Source: Xestospongia muta
Taxonomy: Eukaryota > Porifera > Demospongiae > Haplosclerida > Petrosiidae
Assembly (NCBI GenBank): GCA_963693285.1
Contig: OY848921.1
Location: forward strand, 6,833,229-6,897,228
Direction: 5' to 3'
DNA length: 64,000 nucleotides
A program made the translations under genes and the position numbers. The notes under the pieces are model-generated. The model did not search any database. It was not told the DNA's origin and saw nothing but the letters and a program-made list of their open reading frames with translations. Below, piece by piece: positions 1 to 11,300 of the stretch. Each line of letters begins with the position of its first letter. Position 1 is the stretch's first letter.

Positions 1-294
1 CTGTGGACATAGACAGTGACTTCAACTATATTAGTACTGCTATTAACAGATACAAGTCAAGCAATAACAACAATCATGTGTATAATAATGATATAGTATG
101 TATCAAAGGATTGTGTATGTGACTTTCTGATTTGAGTAGGACTATCATGTGATTGTAGTGTAGGAGTAAATATTTACAGGACATTAGAGTCATCGCTACA
201 CTATTGAATATCTGAGCATAAAATAACACAATAGAACTAACCCTCTATTTCTCTCCTTATCCTTCAAGCACACATATACATACTACTAACAAAC

Positions 295-716
295 TATTAT
301 ATAGGGATGATCCTAATGTCCTGTATTTATTTGTTTTCCTTTAGTGTTGTTATTTATATTGTATGACCATCCTTAAATTTTCATTAATTTCTTGTGATAA
401 ATGGTATGAAGAGATTAATATTTTCTGTAAAAATATTTAAACTCTCCATAGATTTGTAGTGGCAAGGGATTTATAAAAGCATTATCATTGACAATGATGG
501 TTTTTACCCACATAGTAAGTAGGATATACAATGTATACTGTTGTGAGTTAATTTATTAGTGCTATCTGAGAGGTCCAAAACAAGACAGATTTGTGTACGA
601 AATTTCAATAATTTTTCACTGATTTCAAACATTTACTGATTTCTAGCCCTGTGTACAGATATAAAATGTTTTTGCCAGTGATTTCAGACTAAGATTTCTG
701 ATTTAAAACTGAAAGT
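295..716. repeat. Direct repeat copy 1 in SPT4-A intron 2
   Basis: About 420 bp starting near GATGATCCTAATGTCCTG and ending near the ACTGAAAGT motif. It recurs at about 1236-1663 and once in the equivalent SPT4-B intron (about 44490-44905). Copy 1 is visibly closer to the SPT4-B copy than to the second copy. Confidence 0.8.
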
Positions 717-732
717 TTAAATTATTATTATT

Positions 733-1207
733 ATGACAGACGATCTAAAGTTAGCTGTCAGTTTACAACAACAAGAATATCAAAGAAGAGTATATTCTGA
801 AAGCTCTGGTGCTATAGGTTTAGAATATGTGGAGGTAAAATCAGAGTTATTAGCAGTAAAACTAGACTAGAAAAGCTTGGAGAAAAAGTAGTATAGCTTC
901 AAAGAGAAGAGAAAAACGCTGATAAAGAACTAAGTCCTCAATTAGAAAGTGACGAAGTTTTAGCAAAAAATCTGACAGAACAGTTAATGAAGGAATTTAA
1001 AGACAGTCAGATGAATGTGTCATTACAGATTGAATCCGATAGAAAATTGCCGAAGATTTAAATAGGTTTCTAAACTCGTCTGTCAAGGATCGTAACACAG
1101 TGATTGCTTCTATTAAGACAATATCTGTTAAAAAACCAGCTTCTCCTACAACTAGTCGGAATAAAAAGACTGCTAAAAGAAGGAAAATTGATGTAGTGTC
1201 GGCTTAA
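733..1207 (+). pseudogene. Intronless decayed ORF, resembles the MIU region of RNF168-type ubiquitin ligases
   Basis: An ATG at 733 opens 46 codons ending in TAG. After one shift the frame continues with further stops and another shift to a terminal TAA at 1207. The recoverable pieces are charged and helical (REEKNADKELSPQLESDEVL, then a second SDRKL segment), and the end is basic (KKTAKRRKID, nuclear-signal-like). The two SDE/SDR-x-LA/L motifs with surrounding EE-rich helix recall ubiquitin-interacting MIU segments of RNF168. It has no introns, which suggests a processed copy. It sits exactly between the two 420-bp direct repeats inside an SPT4 intron and is absent from SPT4-B. Family assignment is tentative. 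Confidence 0.4.
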
Positions 1208-1235
1208 AACATTGGTTTAAGACATAGTTTAGTAG

Positions 1236-1663
1236 CAAATTATAAAGAGATGATCCTAATGTCCTGTATTTATTTGTTTTTCTTTAGTGTTGTTATTTAT
1301 ATCATGTAACCATCCTTAAATTCTTGTTAATTTGCTGTGATAAATGGTATGAAGAGATTAATATTTTCTGTAAAAATACTTTAATCTCCTCGTAGATTTG
1401 TGGTGGCAAAGGACTTATAATGGCATTTTCATTGACAATGAGGGTTTTTACCAACAAAGTAGGTAAGACACAATGTACACTGTTGTGAATGAATTTATTA
1501 GTGCTGTCTAAGGAATCTGAAACAAGACAGAAATGTGTACGAAATTAATTTCAAAAATTATTCTGTGATTTTAAACATCTTCTGATTTCTAAGCTCTGTG
1601 TACAGATATAAACAGTCTTTGTTAGTGATTTTTGACTAACATTTCTCATTTAATATTGAAAGT
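1236..1663. repeat. Direct repeat copy 2 in SPT4-A intron 2
   Basis: Second copy of the 295-716 element in the same orientation, more diverged. Its right flank (TGTACAAGATGTCAGC) continues colinearly with the SPT4-B intron, whereas the left flank of copy 1 does so on the other side. SPT4-B therefore has a single copy where SPT4-A has repeat-pseudogene-repeat. Confidence 0.8.
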
Positions 1664-1769
1664 GTACAAGATGTCAGCTTCAATTATTACATCAGACTCC
1701 TAGGTGCATGATGTATTTGATATTATGTATTACATGTAGGCATTTATATGTTATATTTGATAGACTTAC

Positions 1770-2011
1770 CCATCAAAATTTGAACTAGTACAATCATTGA
1801 CTTTTCCTCTGTTTCCTTTGAGATGAAGATATCTCTCACAATTATCACATCCAGTATAGAGAAACTGATCAAATGATAGATATTATTATCACTAACATTG
1901 TAGAGTAGACTTCTACTTCATAATACATCACTAAAAACTTACTTTTACCATAGAACATAGCTTACAAGCTCGTAGTCCTCGAAAATCCTTAGGAATAGAT
2001 TTTAAAGACAT
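1770..2011 (-). CDS. SUPT4H1-like: SPT4 copy A, 5' exons only (rest lies left of the window)
   Basis: Transcription elongation factor SPT4, the small zinc-ribbon partner of SPT5 in DSIF. Exon 1 is complement(1943..2011), 23 codons beginning [19 protein letters not shown], followed by a GTAAGT donor. Exon 2 is homologous to complement(1770..1876) and codes [18 protein letters not shown] and onward, with the CxxC pair that completes the zinc ribbon. Exons 3 and 4 would lie before position 1; the window starts inside intron 2. A 12-base deletion relative to copy B removed the AG acceptor at the exon 2 start (TCTA instead of ATAG at 1877-1880). An AG twelve bases further in would restore splicing in frame with loss of four residues (SFDQ). 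Function is therefore uncertain. Confidence 0.75.
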
Positions 2012-2142
2012 GGTGGAAATTTTTAACCCGTTGAGTTTGTACCGCCTTGAACCACGCCTACAAAAATCTACACAGCAAGCGCACAACGAAACAAGAGAAG
2101 GGCAAAAATTTGCACTACTGTAAATTTAGTTCAAGAAAGGAA
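2012..2142. promoter_or_regulatory. Probable bidirectional promoter and 5' UTR exon, block 1
   Basis: This short segment separates the SPT4-A start codon (minus) from a potential plus-strand splice donor at 2143 (AAGGAA then GTAAGTTG). It is conserved in block 3 (45264-45394) and partly at 28455-28510, including the CCGCCTTGAACCA-like core, which is GC-richer than its surroundings. I infer that the plus-strand GTPase transcripts start here with a noncoding exon. No transcript data support this directly. Confidence 0.45.
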
Positions 2143-2575
2143 GTAAGTTGAATATCACCTTATCTGATTGCTAATATAGCTTACATTATAAGTAAGTTTA
2201 ACTAAATGACTAAGTCTGTATTATTTTAATTTGTCTAAGTCAATAACGAGATCATGACACTGGTAATAGTCACCTGACTGTGACAATTATTGACCAAGTT
2301 CTGGGTGTCTCTAAGCTTGATAAAATTCTGTAAGAGATAGGAAGGAGTTTAACAACAAGTGTATATACTAGCAGAAGCTGTAAATATATAGCATCCACAA
2401 CTCATGTCAGGTCAAGTCAGATCATGTCTAGTCAGGACTGCCTCATATAACAATATAATAAAACAAAGGAGTGGAGATTAAATTTAAATAACACAAAATA
2501 TTGAATAGCTTCATAACATTATTGACCTGGTCATGCTGTCTTCTTTCAATGTGATTATAAACTTATAGTATATAT
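2143..2575. other. Presumed first intron of gene A, no gene seen
   Basis: AT-rich DNA. The left part aligns with block 3 (about 45395-45590) and then diverges. The coding start exon found in block 3 at 47979 was not found here or elsewhere upstream of array A. Confidence 0.6.
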
Positions 2576-5500
2576 ATTAGAAGTTGGTTTTAATGACAGT
2601 CCTTGTTCCTATGTGCCTTTCTTCCTTTTTATATTCCTGTAATGAAAAACATATACTCTCATTGTCACAACTATTTATAGATGGTAAGTATGTGCAATAT
2701 TCATGTGATCTCATTTACATTTTACCTTAATTGTGTAGTTGTTTATATTAATTAAAGTTATTAGGTTGTAATTACAATCTTTGTTACTATGTGTCTTTCT
2801 TTGTTTTTTATGTTCTTATAATGACCAATATATGTTCTCATTGTCACAACTATTTATAGGATGTAAGTATGTACAATGTCAATTCATGTGATCTTATTTG
2901 CAGTTTATCTTAATTGTGTATTTGTTTATATTGATTATTTAAATTGTGTAGTTGTTTATATTAATTAAAGTTATTAGCTTTTAATTACAATTCTTGTTAT
3001 TATATGTCTTTCTTCTTTTTTATGTTCCTATGACGACAAACCTATACTTTCATTGTCACAACTATTTATAGAGTGTAAGTGTGTACAATGTCAATTCATG
3101 TGATCTTATTTGCATTTTGTATTAATTGTGTATTTGTTTATAATAATTAAAATCCTTGTTACTATGTGTCTTTCTTTGTTTTTTATGTTCCTATGACGAC
3201 AAACCTATACTCTCATTGTCACAACTATATATAGTTTGTAAGTATTTACAATGTCAATTCATGTGATCTTATTTGCTTTTTATCTTCATTATATGGTAGT
3301 TTATATTAATTAAAACTTATTAGGTTTTAATTACAATTCTTGTTATTATATGTCTTTCTTCTTTCTTATGTTCCTATGATGACAAACCTATACTCTCATT
3401 GTCACAACTATTTATAGTTTGTAAGTGTGTACAATGTCAATTCATGTGATCTTATTTGCATTTTGTATTAATTGTGTTGTTGTTTATATTAATTAAAATC
3501 CTTATTACTATGTGTCTTTCTTTGTTTTTTACGTTCCTATAATGACAAACCTATACTCTCATTGTCACAACTATTTACAGTGGGTAAGTATTTACAATGT
3601 CAATTCATGTGATCTTATTTGCTTTTTATCTTAATTATGTGGTAGTTTATATTAATTAAAAGTTATTAGGTTTTAATTACAATTCTTGTTATTATATGTC
3701 TTTCTTCTTTCTTATGTTCCTATGATGACAAACCTATACTCTCATTGTCACAACTATTTATAGTTTGTAAGTGTGTACAATGTCAATTCATGTGATCTTA
3801 TTTGCATTTTGTATTAATTGTGTAGTTGTTTATATTAATTATAGTTATTAGGTTTTAATTAAAATCCTTGTTACTATGTGTCTTTCTTCTTTTTTATGTA
3901 CCTATGATGACAAATCTATACTCTCATTGTCACAACTATTTATAGAATGTAAGTGTGTACAATGTTAATTCATGTGATCTTATTTCCATTTTGTATTAAT
4001 TGTGTAGCTGTTTATATTAATTAAAATCCTTATTACTATGTGTCTTTCTTTGTTTTTTATGTTCCTATAATGACAAACCTATACTCTCATTGTCACAACT
4101 ATTTACAGTGGGTAAGTATTTACAATGTCAATTCATGTGATCTTATTTGCTTTTTATCTTCATTATATGGTAGTTTATATTAATTAAAAGTTATTAGGTT
4201 TTAATTACAATTCTTGTTATTATATGTCTTTCTTCTTTCTTATGTTCCTATGATGACAAACCTATACTCTCATTGTCACAACTATTTATAGATGGTAAGT
4301 ATGTACAATATCAATTCATGTGATCTCGTGTACATTTCATCTTGATTGTGTAGTTGATTATATTAATTAAAGTTATTAAGGTTTCATCACAGTCCTTGTT
4401 ACTATATGTCTTTCTTTGTTTTTTATGTTCCTATGATGACAAACCTATACTCTCATTGTCACAACTATTTATAGCGGGTAAGTATGTACAATGTCAATTC
4501 ATGTGATCTCATATACATTTTATCTTAATTCTATAGTTGTTTATATTAATTAAAGTTATAACGTTTTAATTATAGCCCTTGTTACTATGTGTTTTTCTTT
4601 TTTTCATATTCCTATGATGACAAACCTATACTCTCATTGTCACAATTATTTATAGAAGGTAAGTATGTGCAATGTCAATTCATGTGATCTTATGTACATT
4701 TTATCGTAATTCTATAGTTGTTTATATTAATTAAAGTTATTAAGGTTTAATTATAGTCCTTGTTACTATGTGTCTTTCTTTGTTTTTTATGTTCTTTTGA
4801 TGACAAACCTATACTCTCATTGTCACAACTATTTATAGGAGGTAAGTATGTACAATGTCAATTCATGTGATCTCATTTGCATTTTATCTTAATTGTATAG
4901 TTGTTGTTCTTATTAACTAAAGTTATTAGGTTTTAATTGCAGTCCTTGTTATAATATGTCTTTCTTTCTTTTTATGTTTCTATGATGATAAACCTATACT
5001 CTCATTGTCACATCTATTTATAGAAGGTAAGTATGAATAATGTCAATTCATGTGATCTTATTTGCATTTTATCTTAATTGTGTATTTGTTTATATTAATT
5101 AAACTTATTTGGTTTTAATTACAATTCTTGTTATTATATGTCTTTCTTCTTTTTTATGTTCCTATGATGATAAACCTATACTCTCATTGTCACATCTATT
5201 TATAGAAGGTAAGTATGTACAATGTCAATTCAAGTGATCTTATTTGCATTTTATTTTAATTGTGTATTTGTTTATATTAATTAAAGTTATTAGGTTTTAA
5301 TTGCAGTCCTTGTTATATTATGTCTTTCTTTCTTTTTATGTTCCTATGATGACAAACCTATACTCTCATTGTCAAAACTATTTATAGAGGGTAAGTATGT
5401 ACAATGTCAATTCATGTGATCTCATTTGCATTTTATCTTAATTGTGTATTTGTTTATATTAATTAAAGTTATTAGGTTTTGATTAAAATCTTTGTTACTA

Positions 5501-7630
5501 TGTGTCTTTCTTTGTTTTTTATGTTTCTATGATGACAAACCTATACTCTCATTGTCAAAATTATTTATAGAGGGTAAGTATGTACAATGTCAATTCATGT
5601 GATCTTATGTGCATTTTATTTTGATTGTGTAGTTGTTTATATTAAATAAAGTTATTAAGGTTTAATTACAGTCCTTGTTTTTTATGTTCCTATGATGACA
5701 AACCTTTACTCTCAATGTCACAACTCTTTATAGGAGGTAAGTATGTACAATGTCAATTCATGTGATCTTATATACATTTTATTTTGATTGTGTAGTTGTT
5801 TATAATATTTAAAGTTAATGGGTTTTAATTACAGTCCTTATTACTATGTGTCTTTCTTTGTTTTTTATGTTCCTATGATGACAAACCTATACTCTCAATG
5901 TCACAACTATTTATAGGAGGTAAGTATGTACAATGTCAATTCATGTGATCTTATGTACATTATATTTTTATTGCGTAGTTGTTTATAATATTTAAACTTA
6001 TTAGGTTTTAATTACAGTCCTTATTACTATGTGTCTTTCTTTGTTTTTTATGTTTCTATGATGACAAACCTATACTTTCATTGTCACAACTATTTATAGG
6101 AGGTAAGTATGTACAATGTCAATTCATGTGATCTTATGTGCATTTTATTTTGATTGAGTAGTTGTTTATAATAATTAAAATTATTAGGTTTTAATTATAG
6201 TTCTTATTACTATGTGTCTTTCTTTGTTTATTATGTTCCTATGATGACAAACCTTTACTCTCAATGTCACAACTATTTATAGGAGGTAAGTATGTACATT
6301 GTCAATTCATGTGATCTTATATACATTTTATTTTGATTGCGTAGTTGTTTATAATATTTAAAGTTAATGGGTTTTAATTACAGTCCTTATTACTATGTGT
6401 CTTTCTTTGTTTTTTATGTTCCTATGATGACAAACCTATACTCTCAATGTCACAACTATTTATAGGAGGTAAGTATGTACAATGTCAATTCATGTGATCT
6501 TATGTACATTTTATTTTTATTGCGTAGTTGTTTATAATATTTAAACTTATTAGGTTTTAATTACAGTCCTTATTACTATGTGTCTTTCTTTGTTTTTTAT
6601 GTTTCTATGATAACAAACCTATACTTTCATTGTCACAACTATTTATAGGAGGTAAGTATGTACAATGTCAATTCATGTGATCTTATATACATTTTATTTT
6701 GATTGCGTAGTTGTTTATAATATTTAAAGTTAATGGGTTTTAATTACAGTCCTTATTACTATGTGTCTTTCTTTGTTTTTTATGTTCCTATGATGACAAA
6801 CCTATACTCTCAATGTCACAACTAATTATAGGAGGTAAGTATGTACAATGTCAATTCATGTGATCTTATGTACATTTTATTTTTATTGCGTAGTTGTTTA
6901 TAATATTTAAACTTATTAGGTTTTAATTACAGTCCTTATTACTATGTGTCTTTCTTTGTTTTTTATGTTTCTATGATGACAAACCTATACTTTCATTGTC
7001 ACAACTATTTATAGGAGGTAAGTATGTACAATGTCAATTCATGTGATCTTATGTGCATTTTATTTTGATTGAGTAGTTGTTTATAATAATTAAAATTATT
7101 AGGTTTTAATTATAGTTCTTATTACTATGTGTCTTTCTTTGTTTTTTATGTTCCTATGATGACAAACCTTTACTCTCAATGTCACAACTATTTATAGGAG
7201 GTAAGTATGTACAATTTCAATTCATGTGATCTTATATACATTTTATTTTGATTGCGTAGTTGTTTATAATATTTAAAGTTAATGGGTTTTAATTACAGTC
7301 CTTATTACTATGTGTCTTTCTTTGTTTTTTATGTTCCTATGATGACAAACCTATACTCTCAATGTCACAACTAATTATAGGAGGTAAGTATGTACAATGT
7401 CAATTCATGTGATCTTATGTACATTTTATTTTTATTGCGTAGTTGTTTATAATATTTAAACTTATTAGGTTTTAATTACAGTCCTTATTACTATGTGTCT
7501 TTTTTTGTTTTTTATATTCTTATGATGACAAACCTATACTCTCATTGTTACATCTATTTATAGAGGGTAAGTATGTACAATGTCAATTCATGTGATTTTG
7601 TTACATTGATTGTGTAGTTTTTTTATATAA
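2576..7630 (+). repeat. Array A: 28 tandem repeats (about 181-183 bp), each holding a 3-base exon candidate
   Basis: Every unit has a pyrimidine-rich stretch (TGTGTCTTTCTTTGTTTTTT), a conserved CATTGTCACAAC or CAATGTCACAAC, an acceptor TATTTATAG (variants TACAG, AATTATAG), three variable bases, then GTAAGT. First bases of the triplets: 2681 ATG, 2860 GAT, 3072 AGT, 3235 TTT, 3418 TTT, 3581 TGG, 3764 TTT, 3946 AAT, 4109 TGG, 4292 ATG, 4475 CGG, 4656 AAG, 4839 GAG, 5024 AAG, 5206 AAG, 5388 AGG, 5571 AGG. Ten GAG follow at 5734, 5917, 6100, 6283, 6466, 6649, 6832, 7015, 7198 and 7381, then 7564 AGG. From 5734 on the period is exactly 183 bp, with a three-unit higher-order pattern. None of the 28 triplets is a stop, and acceptor and donor survive in all units. 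Confidence 0.95.
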
Positions 7631-8270
7631 ATTCAATGTCAGTGAAAGGCACTAAAGTGCCAAACCTTGCTGCAGTTTCTAAGTTATTTATAAATACTAT
7701 GCCAGTTAGGCCTAGCTTTGATGTTGCTAGGTAGCATTGCAAGAAAATTTATTAACATTCTAGAAGGTGTGGTCACAATTATCAATATTTCATATACAAA
7801 AGTTATTGTAACTTGAAGGTGAAACATTCTTTGGAAATGTCCTGTAGTACGCATATAAGTCAATATATTGTCTATTAGTAGTATTTTTTTAGTGCTTTGA
7901 GACGTTTCCTGAATGTGTCACTTCAATCGAAGTCCGTGTACAATCTTGAAAACACTTTTCAGAACTTTTATGATGATTGCTTTGACCAACGGCCTTCTGT
8001 CTTCTGATGCGTATTCCTAAGATTGTCTACAACATACTAAAAAGTCTCCACATTAATTTTTTTACTTTTTGAGAAATGGCAACTTGACCTCTGCAGTCTG
8101 AAAATTCTTTTGCAAGTTTTAAGCTTTCGTTTTCCTTGACAATGATGTTCTTGATACTACTATTGTAAAGTCCACACGTTTTATATTCATTGCTAAACGT
8201 TGGTAGCTGCTAATGCTTCGCTTGCCAAATTATAGCAGTTCAAAAACAATCCCCGGTAACAGGCAATGCA

Positions 8271-8303
<33 letters not shown>

Positions 8304-11300
8304 ACAGACTACAGTAACCTTGCTATGCGCCCAAGTACAGTGAGGTTAATGAAATCAAACTTAATAAAATGACACATATAGCAATGAATGAATATTATTA
8401 TCGTAAGCGCTTTGAAGTGGGTGTGATTGTTGGAAACTTCTGTGTTTTTAACCCAAAGAAAGATATTTAAGCAGTTACATAGCTTGTATTAATTCTCAAA
8501 TTATAATACTCATACATTCATTCCCTTACATCAACAACAGTATCATATTGGGTTGATATTTAGAAACATTTTTCTTGATCATATTGTTGTTTGTGTAACG
8601 AGTGTATTACAACAAACCTTGTCTGTATGTTATGTAATGTATTTATCATATGTTTGACTAATTATTTTAGTTGTCAATTAAGACCTTACCTTTGTCTATT
8701 GTCAGACTGTAGTGTCAATTAGTGTTAGTCAGTCCTTTTCATACTTGGTTTGTATCTCTTTTGTTGCCTTCCTCTTGTTTATTGTTCTTTGTTCTGTGCA
8801 CTCTATTTAAGTTCACTGTGTCTTCAAAGTTATGTGTGTTCTATTATTGTGTTTGTTGTTATAACAAGAGACAGTCTGCTAAACTTAGCTCTCAAGCAGG
8901 TTACATTTGTATTAATTGAAAATTATTAGGTTTTAATGACATTCCTTGTTACTATGTGTCTTTCTTTCTTTTTATTTTATGTAATGATAAACTTATATTG
9001 TAATTGTCATATTCTTTCATTGAGCTTGATAATACTTTGATTGGTGTCTTAGAACATATGCATATTGTAAACTACCTTATTGGAAATATTGTTAACTCTC
9101 ATTGCTTTCAGTATGGACAAAGATTACAGTACTTGCTTTGTGTGTGTGTCTGTCTGTTAACAGTCATTGTACTATGTACTGCTTGAACTCAATAAAGACA
9201 GTGTCTTACAGCTGCATTAGTTGACAGTGAGATGAAAACATTCTATAAATTCTTTCTAGCTAACAAGCTACTAAAGCACAGAAAAGGTGGAAGAGTTGAT
9301 TGGTACAATAAAACTACAATAATTTTCTAATAAGATGCAGGAATTTTCATAGAAATGCTTCATTTTGAAGTTATGAAGTCAAAAAACAGCCACTTGCAAA
9401 CATATGATTGTTAGTGACACCTGTTATGGTTAAATAGTTACCAGTCCTATGGTTTTTATCACCATATAGCACAGCCATTAATTTTTATTTAGCAAGTTCT
9501 CAGGTAGTGGCAGTATAACTATAACTAACATCATTCAGTATAATTCAGCCACCACTGCAGCAAGGGTTCTGCATTTTTGAACTAAGCTTTTCTTATGTCT
9601 TTTATACTTCTTTAAAATACCATTTGATAATTTGTTCTTAACAGTTATTACAAATTTACAGGATACTTAAATTGACTTGTTGTTTATTTTTTATGTCAAC
9701 CTTTTACCTGCTAATGTCAAACGGAACATATACATGTATAGAGGGAACTTGAAAGAGGTAAAGTATTTATATATTATTTAGTATTAGATTATAGTGCTAG
9801 GAAAGTTAGCAATATGATGTTGCTTCAAGTATACCTCTATAGAGTTACCATTGTCAGGGTTTCATTTAGGGGTGTGGGGGCATTCACTCCCCCTCTTGGA
9901 AATTAGGTTAGCCATTTTTTCAAGGGTTAATTGGATGTAATGACTACAGAACTGAAACTCAACACAAGGAATAAGCAACATAAGATAGCTTTAGGCTAAA
10001 CACAAGGAGAATGTACAGTTTTTAACCTAAACAGCTATTCTTCTACTCTTTCTGTTCCATGTATCTACAATGTCTTCAAGGTCACTATCCAGCAAAGTGT
10101 CAGGAGATTCAATGGCTATTTTCATAAGGTGTGAAAGGCTGGTGTTACTTAAGCGGTTGCGTTGACAAATTTTTATTAACTTCATCTGATAGAAGCTTCT
10201 CTCTACAAAGGCAGTAGCAATGGGAATGGACAGACTGATGGTTGAAAATTGTTCAAGTTCAGAAACATACTTTTAAGCATTTCATTTGTTGCTAATTCCT
10301 TCAATATGCAGAAATATGGTCATCTCATCATGTCATTTGAAAACCACAAATGGTCTGGAAATGTGCCAGAAGCGATCTCAGAGGGTCTAAAATTTTAAAA
10401 TTTCTGACCGGCATGCCTCCAGACCCCCCTAGAGAGCGCACTGTCACGCAGTCCCTTCACCTCCTCCCCCCCCCCCAATTTTCTCTAAATATTATTTGCC
10501 CCCTTGTCCATTTTTCTAAATGAAACCCTGATTATTTGTCTGCCATTGAGTTTTACTATTTAGTTGAAGTATAATATCATCATCAGCAATATTGTTTATA
10601 TCATTATTCTTATATCTTGTATCTGTGTAACTAGTCCTAATAACGTCTGTTAACTGGGTCTCAACCTTTCAATTTTCAGTTGAGGCATACCACAAATTAC
10701 ATTTGATGTTATTATAGTGTTGAATTTTGATAATAATATTGTATTACCAAATTATTCAGAAGCCTGATATTCCTATTGCACATTATTTAAGTTAATGTAA
10801 TCATTTCCTGTCACAGTATTTAATACCAAATCTTCATTTTTTGTGAATTGATGCTTCACAAATTTTAAATACCACCTATTTTCATTAACCAATAAATCTA
10901 TAGATAATAAAACAATTGTGACAATAATTAAATCCCTTAAAATGGTGACAGTTACTAGTCAAGTTTAAACTCTTGCAAATTTTATCATTTTATTAACTCT
11001 TCAGGTAGATGCTTTGAAACATGATTGATCATACCCATATTATAGCATTTGTAGTTATGAGGTAATCCTTTTGGTTAAAACAATATTAATTGGAACAACT
11101 GTCATGACTTATAATATTAAATGAAGTGTAATTATTATTGAAGTTTTGGTCAGAAACACAATGGTTTAGTAAATTTATATTCAATTAACAATGGTGGTTA
11201 AATTTATCTGATAGATTCCTATAAGAGAGCTCTAGCAAAAGGAGAAATGGATGTAGCATATGGACGTGTTATGTTACTTGGTTCAGCAGGGGTAGGGAAA

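Noticed and set aside
295..1663. LTR retrotransposon
   Set aside because: No TG..CA ends, primer site, target duplication or retroelement proteins between the repeats; the middle is a host-like pseudogene.
2576..7630. Array read as zero-length recursive splice sites
   Set aside because: AG directly before GTAAGT occurs only in units with triplets ending in AG (GAG, AAG). TTT, TGG, ATG, AAT, CGG and AGG units do not fit, whereas a three-base exon fits all units.
8722..9186. Small open frames in the intron after array A
   Set aside because: Low-complexity hydrophobic sequence, no ATG context, splice or conservation support; part is a decayed array unit.
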